The position numbers and the translations under genes are program-made. The notes below the pieces were generated by a model. That model saw only the letters and a program-made list of their open reading frames with translations. It made no database searches and was not told where the DNA came from. From Cryptomeria japonica (Eukaryota > Streptophyta > Pinopsida > Cupressales > Cupressaceae), in NCBI RefSeq assembly GCF_030272615.1, contig NC_081414.1:909359009-909423008 (forward strand): a stretch of 64,000 nt of DNA, given 5' to 3'. Numbering within the stretch: position 1 is the first letter of the stretch; every line of letters begins with the position of its first letter. This document shows, piece by piece, positions 1 through 9,799 of the stretch.

Positions 1-1
1 T

Positions 2-2584
2 TGTACCTTGAGTACCATCAGACAATTGGGATATTCTGATAGGGCTGTGAATTCTACAAACCAAATCACCATCAAGGCTTATGATGATGAAGAGCGCTCG
101 TCCAAGGGCACAGTCACCTTACCGCTAAGAATAGGGCCAGTCACAAAGGATGTGGTTTGTCAAGTCCTAGACCTTGATCTCACATACAACATATTGCTAG
201 GACGTCCTTGGATTCATGAAATGAGGGCAGTCCCATCAACATGCCATCAGTGCATTAAGTTTCCTCACAATGGAGTTGAAGTGACCGTCAATGGTGATCC
301 AAATCCATTCATATATTGTAATAACTTGAGGTCACATACTGAAACTATCATTCCCAGTAATCGTGAGGCTACTCCTTCTTCAGCATATATTGATCCTGAG
401 TCATTAAAGCCCTCGACATCCAAACAAGGTGAACTTAGAGCCAAGTTTCAAGACAAAGGCATGGGAGAATACACTCTGAATCAGACAATGTTTTTACGAC
501 AAGTCCTAAGCTCTCCAAAGGAATATGGGAGGCCACATCCTGACAAGAAAATCTCCATCATGATACTCAAATGGGATCCTACCATCTTTCAAAAATGGGG
601 TGAACTAGAAGAAGAAAATTTATATAAAATGCTCTATAAGGACGTTGAAGAGGACACACATGATCAGATTATTATACCCTGTGAGAACTATGGCAAAGGC
701 TTCAAAATTTTGCAAAGATTTGGGTATGACGGAAAAAGCCCTCTCGGACTACGCAAAGAAGGTGTCATGGAGCCCTTACAACCTGAGCTAACTACAAGAA
801 GGGAACGTTCCAAGGGGCTTGGTTTTCTGAATCCCAGACTACATAATAAAAGAACAAAAGAGGTATGGAAAATCAAAGTTGCTGAAGTTCAACAAGAGGA
901 TTACTATTCCACAGACTCCAATGAGTGGGAATGGGGTTCAGACAAATCCTCCAGTGACTATGAGCTCACTAAAACATTCAGAGAGCCAGATGAACCCACA
1001 GAGGAGGAGGAATTTTACAAAAAGTTTAGAGTTGGTCAAGAACCAACCCATAAGGATCTCGCACAAGCTTCGTTTCAAGGTCCTAGGTCAAAATCACATA
1101 GGATGAGGACACCTGTCCCAGAAGGCTCTACTAGTGATGACAATTTGGATTTGCTCACGATCGAAACTGATGAGGAGAGTGCCATCGATGACCTCGACGA
1201 TTTCCTTGACATACCTGAATATAACCACATCTTCACTCTTCGTCCAGCAAACTCTGAAAACACTAATGACCTTCCCCTTGTTCACCCCCAACTCATTGAC
1301 TGGGATCATGAAGGACCAGCACAATTTGATACATTTCAAAATGACGAAGCTATTATCGACTACCTTGGCATTCGAGATGATCTTCCCCCTAGAGACCACA
1401 AAGCAGGATATGCCATAGAGCTCAACAACATAGCATACTTTGGTGAGGGTGTCGGGCCTTCTAGTCGCAAAAATGTGAAAATAAAAACAAAACAAGGGTC
1501 TTATGGCGAAAACCACACTGTGGCGCTATCTGACTCCAAAAAAGTAAAAAGAAAGGACGTATCTAAGGGTGAAAACCTCTCTGAGGCGCCCGAAGATGGA
1601 AGGCTCGACATTCTCCCAGCATCATACGAGGAAAAATCATCTATGTTGGTAGAGGAGACTATAAAGACAAACATTGGTACAGCAGAGGTTCCACACAACA
1701 TATTTTTGGCTCAATCATTGACAGAGGCCGAGAGGACAAAATTCATAAGCTTTTTCAAGGAACGACAAGTCAACTTTGCATGGTCATACGCTGATATGCC
1801 TGGGCTAGACCCGGATTTGGTGATGCATCATTTAACAGTCAAACCGGGGGCAAAACCAGTAAAGCAGAAATTAAGGAAAATGCATCCACGAGTGGCATTG
1901 CTAGTCAAGGCAGAGCTAGAGAAATTATTGGATGTCGGATTCATACGCCCAATTGATTATCCTGAATGGATTTCCAATTTAGTACCTGTCAGCAAACTGG
2001 ATCGCAGCATCCGAATATGTACATATTTCAGAGATATCAACAAGGCTTGTCCAAAGGACGATTTCCCATTACCAAACATTGACTTGATCGTTGATCTCAC
2101 AATAGGCCATGAAATGTTATCTTTAATGGATGGATTTTCTGGATATAATCAGATCAGGATTGCACCGGAAGATCAACATAAAACATCATTCACTTGTCCA
2201 TGGGAAACCTTCTATTGGAATGTCATGCCTTTTGGGCTGAAAAATGCAGGCGCCACTTATCAAAGAGCGATGACCACTATTTTTCATGATCTCATGCACA
2301 TAACAGTGGAAGATTATGTTGACGATCTTTTAGGAAAGTCAATAGACAAAGACACCCACTCGGACATACTTTTAGTTGTCTTTGATCGGCTGGAAAAATA
2401 CAAGGTAAGACTAAATCCAAAGAAATGTGTCTTTGGAGTAACCTCCGGGAAGCTCCTAGGATTCATTGTGTCTAAAAGAGGAATAGAAGCTGATCCAGCG
2501 AAGGTCAAGGCTATCTTGGACATGCCGCCACCCAAGAATATCAGTCAACTTCGATCTTTACAAGGGAGACTCCAGTCCATATGA
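2..2584 (+). pseudogene. pol: Tat pol, part 1: protease C-terminal part, G-patch-like region, reverse transcriptase
   Basis: The frame is already open at base 2, inside the retropepsin; the catalytic DGGAG motif seen in element 3 would lie just left of the window. The protease ends with YNILLGRPW near 185-211. At about 685-830 there is a G-patch-like segment (GKGFKILQRFGYDGKSPLGL followed later by KGLGF). An acidic, low-complexity linker follows to about 1680. RT starts near 1690 and has the palm motifs SLMDGFSGYNQI and MPFGLKNAGATYQ; the catalytic YVDD is at 2315-2326. The frame ends at a TGA (2582-2584) inside the conserved GRLQS-(R)-RF block. The homologous family residue is Arg, so this is most simply a CGA to TGA change. 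The downstream segments continue in the same frame. Confidence 0.92.
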
Positions 2585-3526
2585 AGATTCATAGCACAAC
2601 TTGCAGATAAGTGTAATCCTTTCCAGCACCTGCTACACAAAAACATCAAGTTCAAATGGGATGAGAACTGTCAACAGGCTTTTCAGACGCTCAAAGACTA
2701 TCTTTTGAACCCGCCAGTTTTGATGCCACCAATTCCAGATCAACCATTGCTACTTTACATATCAGCTACTCCGATAGCACTGGGGGCACTCCTAGCACAG
2801 CAAATACCTGACGGCAAGGAAAAAGCAGTCTACTATATCAGTCGCACATTGGTGGGATATGAGCTAAACTACACACCAATCGAGCATGCATGTCTCGCTG
2901 TGGTCTTTGCTTCACAGAAGTTACGACATTATATGCTCACTCACAAGACTAAGTTGATTGCCAGAATCGATCCACTAAAATATCTTCTCAACAAAGCTAC
3001 ACTTACTGGGCGGCTGGCCAAGTGGGTAATGATCTTGAGTGAATTCGACATTGAATACGTGGACAGAAAAGCTATAAAAGGACAAGCAATTGCAGATCAA
3101 CTGGCAGATGCTCCCATGATAGATGATGCTCCTCTACAGTCAGAATTTCCAGATGAGTCCATTCTAACAATATCACCTGCAAAGCCATGGCAATTATATT
3201 TTGATGGCTCATACACACAGCACGGGGCAGGAGCGGGTATACTCTTTATAACTCCCCAAGGCGATTCTATACCAAAGTCATACCGCTTATCATTTCCTTG
3301 CACTAACAATATAGTGGAATACGAGGCATTAACAACTGGGTTAAGAATTGCAGTTCAATGGAAGATCCAAGAACTTCGTGTTTTTGGGGATTCTCAACTT
3401 GTCATCCGTCAAGCAACTGATGATTATCAAACAAAAGACGAAAAGCTAATGCCTTACAAACAGCTGGTAGATGATCTAAAACAACACTTCGCAAAGATAG
3501 AGTTTGAGCAGATACCAAGAGAATAG
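2585..3526 (+). pseudogene. pol: Tat pol, part 2: RT connection/RNase H and second (archaeal-type) RNase H
   Basis: This continues the same frame as the RT segment after the TGA. The first half (about 2720-3110) is the RNase H that follows RT in gypsy elements (LYISATPIALGALLAQ, YYISRTLVGYE, LTGRLAKWVMILSEFDIEY). The second half (about 3180-3526) is a separate RNase H with its acidic residues visible in YFDGS, EYEAL and GDSQLV. This second domain is characteristic of Tat elements. The frame closes at TAG 3524-3526 within IPRE-x-NRAADAMA, where related elements read through. I see no slippery or read-through context, so I treat it as a nonsense mutation. Confidence 0.9.
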
Positions 3527-4651
3527 AATCGCGCTGCTGATGCCATGGCTACAATTGCTTCGCTCATTGATCTACCGCAAAATGAGACCTGCTATGAATT
3601 CCTGGTAGACAACCTGCTGATTTCGTCATATGAAATCACTCCTACAGAAATGATATGTGTTGTTGGTCCTGAGTCCCAGTTATATGGTCCCATATTCACA
3701 TACCTTCGCGACAATATCTTACCTCCCAATCTATCGAACAATCAACGCCGCACTTTCATTCGCCAATCCTCTCGATATGTCATTTTAGCAGATATCCTAT
3801 ACCGACGAGGTCTAGATGGCACCCTTCTTAGATGTTTAGAGAGTGACGAAGCTCAGATTGCGTTACGAGAAGTGCATGAAGGGATATGTGGTCCGCATAC
3901 TAGTGGTCCTACCTTGGCCAAGAAACTCATTAGGACTGGATACTACTGGCCTACTATGGAAAAAGATGCATATCAGTTTGTCAAGAAATGTAAGCAGTGT
4001 CAAATTCATGGAGACCTCATACATGCACCAGCACAGGAACTACAACCACTTGCATCTCCTTGGCCCTTTTGTCAATGGGGACTCGATCTCATAGGCAAGA
4101 TTCACCCTCCTTCTTCCAATGGACATAAATTCATTATTACAGCCACAGAGTATTTTACAAAGTGGATTGAAGCCGTGCCTCTCACACAAGTTACTGGGAA
4201 ACAAATCGCTACCTTCATCCTGAACTACATCATTTGCCGATACGGGATTCCTACTTCCATTATTACTGATAACGGGCGTCCCTTCAAAAATCAGGATGTT
4301 CGTGAACTTTGTGAGTGCTTCCATATCTCTCACCGTTTCTCCACACCATATTACCCCCAAGGTAATGGCCAAGCTGAGGCGTCTAATAAAACAATTCTCA
4401 AAATCCTTAAAAAGACAGTCGACGACGCTGGCCGTAACTGGCATATCCAACTCAATCCTGCACTTTGGGCCTACCGCACAAGTGTCCGCACACCTACAGG
4501 AGCTACACCCTACTCACTTGTCTATGACGCTGAAGCCATCTTGCCTATTGAGGTCGAGCTACCTTCTCTACGGGTCTCCTTGAGAAACATAATCAACGAT
4601 GAAGACTACAGGGTCTCTCGCTTGCAAGAACTAGAACTGCTGGAGGAATGA
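3527..4651 (+). pseudogene. pol: Tat pol, part 3: integrase zinc domain and catalytic core
   Basis: Same frame as the preceding segments; the ATG at 3545 is not a real start. The H2C2 zinc domain reads H-x-GICGPHTSG ... KKCKQCQ at about 3868-4005. The DDE core is intact by eye: Asp in GLDLIG (about 4078), Asp in ITDNG (about 4261) and Glu in GNGQAEASN (about 4363). The usual WAYRTSVRTPTGATPY motif follows. Integrase inserts the cDNA into nuclear DNA. The frame ends at TGA 4649-4651 inside LLEE-(R)-RHTAF, again matching CGA to TGA. Confidence 0.92.
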
Positions 4652-4936
4652 AGGCACACTGCTTTTAATCATCTCAAGGCTTACCAACAACGAATGAGTC
4701 GCAGTTACAATCACAAAGTTAAGCCTCGCACATTTGAGGTAGGTGACTTAGTACTCAGAGAGAACCCCAAGAATCAGCAAGACAGAGATAAGAAGGGCAA
4801 GTTCGAACCAAACTGGCTTGGTCCTTACATCATTACAGCGGTATATGGATCTGGGGCATATCAGCTCTCAACTACAGAAGGTGAACCTTTGGAGGATCCT
4901 ATCAACAGCATGCACCTTTGCAGGTTCTACACATAA
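4652..4936 (+). pseudogene. pol: Tat pol, part 4: integrase C-terminal tail
   Basis: This continues in frame after the third stop. It encodes the basic integrase C-terminal segment with YNHKVKPRTFEVGDLVLREN, KGKFEPNWLGPYII and the terminal SMHLCRFYT before a TAA. This tail is nearly identical in elements 2 and 3, where it is the best-preserved part of the integrase. It marks the 3' end of the sense coding region of the family. Confidence 0.9.
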
Positions 4937-6647
4937 GCTCTTCGGAACATCCTAATTCAAAAATACAAAAAAAAAAAGTAAAAAAGTCAAAAATACAAAA
5001 AAATTATAAAACAAAAAAATCGTTACTTGGTGAAAACCTGGCAAACAGGCGCCTTGTGACACAAAAAACATTGAAAAATTGAAAAAAGTAAAGAGAAATA
5101 ATTTCATCCAACGGTGAAAACCACTTCGGTGGCGCCCTGGGCAAGTACCATGGTGAAAACTGGGTCACCAGCGCCATGCGTAGAGACTTTGCTCCTCCAT
5201 CCTTCAGGATTCTCTTTCATCCTTTCACTTTGCACACACTCACAACCTATTCGTTCACAATAAACTTAACCATTCCCATCATGGCTTGTTATTGATCTAC
5301 CTAAGATTGGTTAGCCATCCATAACCCTCCCTTTTCACTCCCTTTCCATCCATAATAAATCAGATCCTATCTATGACTACGGCCAATCCTACGTCTAGTA
5401 ATGGGTGTGGAACTGAGAACATCACGTGTTTCAAGAAGTACAGTTTCTTCCAACTTCCTTCAGTTTATCCGCGCACAATCCGCAATAAAGCAACATCTGC
5501 ATCGCCAGATCCGCAATAAAGTTTCGTCTTCTCCACAATAAAGTATCAGTTTCATGGATTCAGTCAGTTTCAGATGAGACACAACAGCAACAATGAGCTT
5601 CAACAAAATCAAATCTTTCAACAGACTTAGACAACATATGGTTCAGTGCTATCTATCCTTTTTGTGAAAGTGAACATTGTGATCACAATCAAATAAGACT
5701 TATACAAGTGACAAGAGACACTAAACTTGAGGACTACAGTGGATGTTGGTGTCGAGTCTTGGTTTTCTTTTGATTTTATCTTTTGGTGACATGTCTTTTA
5801 GCTTTTCCAGGATGTCTTTGACTAGAGATTCTATCTCCAGGATGTCTTTGACTAGAAAGGCGAGGATGGGGTATTGTCACCTATTTGTATTTGCTGTCTG
5901 TGGATTGTCTCTTAGTAATGCTATGACTTGTCCAAGGATATGAGGACGCTGTGAGTCTAGTATGAACTGGGGCATTCCTTGTTTGTGACTGTCTTATCTC
6001 CATGCAAACAGGTACAATGACTTTCTGGGCCGAACATATGCCTTGATTGTCATAACCTATTCTGCCATAATAAAGCTCAATGATGATAACGCACAAGAAG
6101 CTCTTTCACTTTCATATCTTTTGTCTTCCATCCCCCTTTCTTGATTGACTTCCATCGTCCTTCTCGAGTCCGCGTAGCTCGCTATCACATGACTGAGTAT
6201 AATGACACACCAAAAACATTTGCATTTCATGTAGCTGCACCTACATTACTACATATAAGCATTTCATACATAAATATAGATATCACAATTGCATCACATC
6301 CTGCACACAACACCTGTTAGCACAATTTACATCTGCATTATCATATTCATTTGCATTACATACATTCACATTTGCATCATGCATCACATATACAATATAA
6401 AAGAACAAAAATATATTGCATTACATCATATAAGCATCCATATCATAAAACATGCATCACATAAGAACATCTCATCACATAAGGTACACATGCATATAGC
6501 TGCCGCAAAAATGGATCATCTCATATATATAATCAAAAGTGTCATGATACAATGATGTCAAAAGAATCATATGGCTACAAAATCACCCGCAGGTGTCTAC
6601 AATACAAAAATGGTACATATACTGATACAAAGGGGAGCCCTCTATGG
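4937..6647 (+). other. Long 3' untranslated region of element 1
   Basis: No credible sense gene. Collinear relatives occur in element 2 (23257-24960) and element 3 (38179-39636). It holds A-rich runs, a module with repeated GGTGAAAACC around 5030-5170, two copies of GGATGTCTTTGACTAGA near 5809-5858 (one in element 2), and a stretch rich in CAT/ACAT words at about 6210-6500. Short ORFs here are products of low complexity. The right end meets the 3' end of the antisense PMD gene. Confidence 0.75.
5121..5132 (+). other. Conserved UUCG-type hairpin in the 3' region
   Basis: CCACTTCGGTGG forms a 4-bp stem closed by C(UUCG)G, an unusually stable RNA tetraloop. The same 12 bases occur at 23534-23545 and 38333-38344 in elements 2 and 3. 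They are embedded each time between GGTGAAAAC repeats and a GCCCTGGGCAAGTACCATGG-like block. A role in the genomic RNA (stability, dimerisation or 3' end formation) is inference. Confidence 0.5.
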
Positions 6648-8635
6648 CTATGATGAACTCCCTCCTTCGGAGCCGCCTGGCCTCGACGGAGTCTGAGCTC
6701 TAGATGGTCCCGCTCCAGGATCCCCCTACCTGTCTGGTGGTGGTGGAGGACCCATGACCCCACCGCTGGATGCCTGCCTCCTACGACTCCCTCCCGTAGC
6801 CATCGCTGTGCGCGACGATCTATGGAAGCTCCTCGCCCGCTGATCTGCTGGCACGGCACCATAGTACAGATCCCTCCAGTAGGCGATCTCCTCTCCAGCT
6901 TGCAGCACATATGCGTAGCCTGCCCCTGCATCCTTTGCTGCCCGCCTCCCTGCCCTCAGAGCTGTCTCGGCCTCAGTATATCTCTGGATGGCCTGGTCTC
7001 TCTCTCGCTCTGTGTCCCTGAGCCTGATCCTGAGGCGATCCCTCTCCCGCTCCAAATCCGCAATCTCGTCTGCCTGGCCCTGGCAGATCTCTCTCAGCCC
7101 TAGCAGCTCATCCTCCTCAGGATCATCACCCTCAGCCTCTGCCTGTGGCTCCTCCTCTGCAGGTGCCTGTACCTGTGCCTCCGCCTGTACCTGTCTAGGT
7201 GCCTGAATAGGTACCTGTCTCTGCACCTGTCCCTGTCCCTGCACCTGTCTCGGTCCCTATGCTCTAGGACCCTGTGCTGCTGGTACATGTAGGGGCAATC
7301 CACCCCGACCCCTCACCACCACCTGGGCTGGTCTCTCCTGTCCTCCCTCCCTCCGAGGTGCTACTCGCCTCTCTCCCACCACTCCCCTCCGCCTCCGTCG
7401 GCCCCTGCCTCCATCTCCTCCACCATCATCATCATCATCCCCTCCTACCTCTCCCTCCAGCAGCTCTCCCGGATCTGTCAATCTCGGAAAGGGATGCTCT
7501 GCCCAATACGCAGAGTACTCTGCATCCATCCCTGCATCCTCTACCTCCGGCCACATATCCCATGGTAATGGCATCATCTCCGCCAGCTGTGTCACGGCCT
7601 GATCATATGATAACAGCGGCCCGAACTGTACCTAATCTCTGACTGTACGGGCATACATGCCCGAGCCTCGTGGCATCCGCTGAATCCTGCCGAACTGTCT
7701 GCATACCCTGTCAACAAGCTGCCTCTCTAGAATATAGGGCGTCTGCCCAATAAGATACCTGCTCCTGAATGCATAGGGTAGCTCCAATGCGTCGTCATCC
7801 CACTCCTCGCACCCCAGGTACGGCCTCCAGATAACCATATCAATATCATCTATGACGCGTCTCCAATGCTCCAGTCGACCAATCCGAGGTTGTGATGTAA
7901 TCATATCGTACAGATGCACAAAGCTCCATCCATGCCCTCTGCCTCTGAAGTGGATAGGTCGTGTGATGGGAAGGTGCTCATATGCCCACACCTGAAGGAG
8001 AGTCACTCCGTAGCCCAAGCCCACTGATCCGTGGTACACAAACTGATGCAGCTCATAGTACAAATGTGCTAGGACACATGGCCCCCATGCATATCTGGTG
8101 TGCTCTATCATCAGCGTCTCCAATGCCCCTCCCCAGCCAACTGCCAATCCCCGTGTGGCTCTGTCCGGACACAAGTACCCACTGATGACTCCTCCGATAA
8201 CAGCTAGTAAAGCTAAACCTGTAGCGATCATGGTATCCCATGCCACGTGACCTGCTCACATCTCCAACCCAGGATCCTGGAATACCCGTCTCAGTGCCTC
8301 TCTGTCACCATCTCGATCATATGGAATCAACTCTCCATCAATCGGAATATGTAGAATCCTGTAAACATCCTCCAGTGTCACTGTCATCTCACCCATCGGC
8401 AGATGAAACGTGCACGTCTCAGAGTGCCATCTCTCAGCCAACGCAGTCAGCAAACCCATGTTTGCTCGAAACTCGGGCACATATAGCACATGTGTGAGAC
8501 CCATCTCCTCAATAGAAATCATGTCCTGAATCGACAACTCTGGTCGCAACCTCTGAGTCGACGGGAATCTCTCCCATGACTCCAACATAGGCAAATACTC
8601 CTGCAGTCAACCAATCAATCATGTCAGTTATCGTG

Positions 8636-8874
8636 GCATTCACTGTTTATCATAAAATGCTACTTGCTATCTAAATGCATACGCTTACCTATCCTAGTGA
8701 CACTCACTGTTCATCACAAAGTGTTACTATCTATCCTAGTAGTGCTCCCTGTTCATCACAAAGTACTACGTGTGTGACATTCCCTGTTCATCACAAAGTG
8801 TTACTCACATTCGCACTCCCTGTTCATCACAAAGTGCTGCCTATCTTGGTGCTCCCTGTTCATCACAAAGTGCC
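8636..8874. repeat. Array of six short stem-loop repeats
   Basis: Units of 25-31 nt at 8636, 8700, 8739, 8777, 8813 and 8848 share the loop CTGTTCATCACAA (a variant in the first). They are flanked by arms that pair although their bases differ: GCATT/AATGC, ACACT/AGTGT, GTAGTGCT/AGTACTAC, ACATT/AGTGT, GCACT/AGTGC, GGTGCT/AGTGCC (some G-U pairs). Spacers between units vary. It lies in the antisense intron, near the acceptor. Confidence 0.7.
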
Positions 8875-9000
8875 TTGATCTATCCTAATCTTCCTAGAGG
8901 ACCTGCTTGAGTGTATCCTCTCAGCAGCTTATCCAATCGACAGCGTATGTTCATCACAGAACTGCCGATTTGACCTAAAAGACTCAACCTATGCATTTTG

Positions 9001-9296
9001 ACACACAAACGCGCTTTAAACTCATAAACGCGCTTATAGACTGCACAAACGCGCTTCTGCAACACAGACGCGTTTTCTGAACACAAACGTGCCTATACCA
9101 TGCAAAAAACGCGACCAGGGAACACAGACGTCCCTATATGACATAAACGCCCCTATAGGGCACAGACGCTTCTAAATTTCACAAACGCGCCCGCAATCAA
9201 CGCAAACGCGGTTCCAGGCACAGACGCGCCTGGACCCGACACAGACGCGCCTATCCGACATAGATGCACCTGGCACTAACACAGACGCGGTTGCGC
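9001..9296. repeat. Array of CACAAACGCGCCT-like repeats
   Basis: About a dozen units of roughly 20-25 nt share CACA(A/G)ACGCGC followed by CT-rich bases, giving a local CpG-rich block inside AT-rich DNA. Element 2 holds the same array at about 25846-26062, with many CpG changed to TpG or CpA. It sits in the middle of the antisense intron. Confidence 0.7.
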
Positions 9297-9546
9297 ATTT
9301 TTTACATATTTCAACTACCCTATTCCTAGCGCATTTATTGCTACTTAGCATGCATTAATGACAAAACTTGAAATGCGTGAAAGTACGAGGAGGTTTTCGA
9401 GTACTTACCGACTCTCCTGCATCTGCTGGTCGCTGGAATCGGCAAACGCGATCGAATCTATGAATGAAAGCCATCGCTGCTGACTGCTGCTACTCTTTTC
9501 TTGTAAGGGTGTGGATGCAATGAGGATGTCTTTTGCCCGTGGTCTA

Positions 9547-9553
9547 TCTTATA
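9547..9553 (-). promoter_or_regulatory. Putative TATA box of the antisense PMD gene
   Basis: The minus strand reads GGCTATAAGATAG here, 73 bases upstream of the proposed ATG at 9474, a sensible distance for a plant TATA box with a short leader. In element 2 the corresponding minus strand reads GTCTATAAGATAT (about 26331-26345), so the box is conserved. No transcript evidence is available. Confidence 0.55.
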
Positions 9554-9785
9554 GCCTAGCCTAGCCCTCGTCTTCCTTTCCCGAGTCAGTCTTTCTCATC
9601 CCGTGACTTTGTCACTTTATTCGGTCAGTCCATTCTAGCCTTTCTTTCTTATCGAGAGATTGTCTGCAATCTTTTCAGACATTTTCATCCAATCTCTCGA
9701 GGGGGCATATCATTCCCATTCTGGGGCAACTCTGTATTAGTTTATCTTATCTTCTTTGAAACAACGCGACAAGCCGCATTGTCTC

Positions 9786-9799
9786 AAAGAGGGGCAAAA
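9786..9799 (+). other. Polypurine tract of element 1
   Basis: AAAGAGGGGCAAAA lies immediately 5' of the LTR TG. It is the site expected to prime plus-strand DNA synthesis. Elements 2 and 3 have the same tract in the same place (26584-26597, 40483-40496). Confidence 0.85.

Larger units (their letters stand above)
8601..9408 (-). other. Intron of the antisense PMD gene
   Basis: The donor GTAAGT (9408-9403) and acceptor CTGCAG (8606-8601) flank phase-0 exons. Element 2 has the matching donor GTGAGT (26176-26171) and acceptor CTGTAG (25460-25455). Such an intron can persist in a retroelement because it is antisense to the genomic RNA and so is not spliced out before reverse transcription. It contains both short-repeat arrays described separately. 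Confidence 0.75.
6648..9474 (-). pseudogene. Antisense plant mobile domain (PMD) gene carried by element 1, one intron, four nonsense codons
   Basis: Read on the minus strand, an ATG at 9474-9472 opens a 22-codon exon (MAFIHRFDRVCRFQRP...) ending at 9409 before GTAAGT. An 808-nt intron ends in CTGCAG at 8601. Exon 2 then continues in phase from 8600. It contains the PMD signature LTALAERWHSETCTFHLPMG followed by EMTVTLEDVYRIL and GELIPY. After the PMD core (to about 7600) comes a D/G/R-rich linker, Q-V repeats and a charged coiled coil (LERERDRLRIRLRDTERERD) with a Pro-rich end. The frame is uninterrupted except for stops at 8258, 7634, 7259 and 6728; contexts fit CGA, TGG, CAG and CAG changed by single transitions. 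It then closes at 6650-6648. PMD proteins belong to the MAIN/transposase-derived family; antisense extra ORFs are known in Tat-type elements. The function here is unknown. Confidence 0.82.

Noticed and set aside
2582..4651. Stops in element 1 pol as programmed read-through or frameshift signals
   Set aside because: They fall inside conserved domains, in the same frame, and mostly fit CGA to TGA; no slippery or pseudoknot context is visible.
6289..6555. 88-codon ORF rich in His and Ile
   Set aside because: Product of the CAT/ACAT-rich low-complexity stretch common to the three elements.
6822..7642. Plus-strand ORFs of 70-120 codons opposite the PMD tail
   Set aside because: Shadows of the GC-rich antisense exon 2; low-complexity Ser/Cys/Pro products with no motif.
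8636..8874. Regular short repeats that might be a CRISPR array
   Set aside because: Repeats are imperfect with variable arms, spacing is irregular and spacers are related to each other. The context is a plant retrotransposon.
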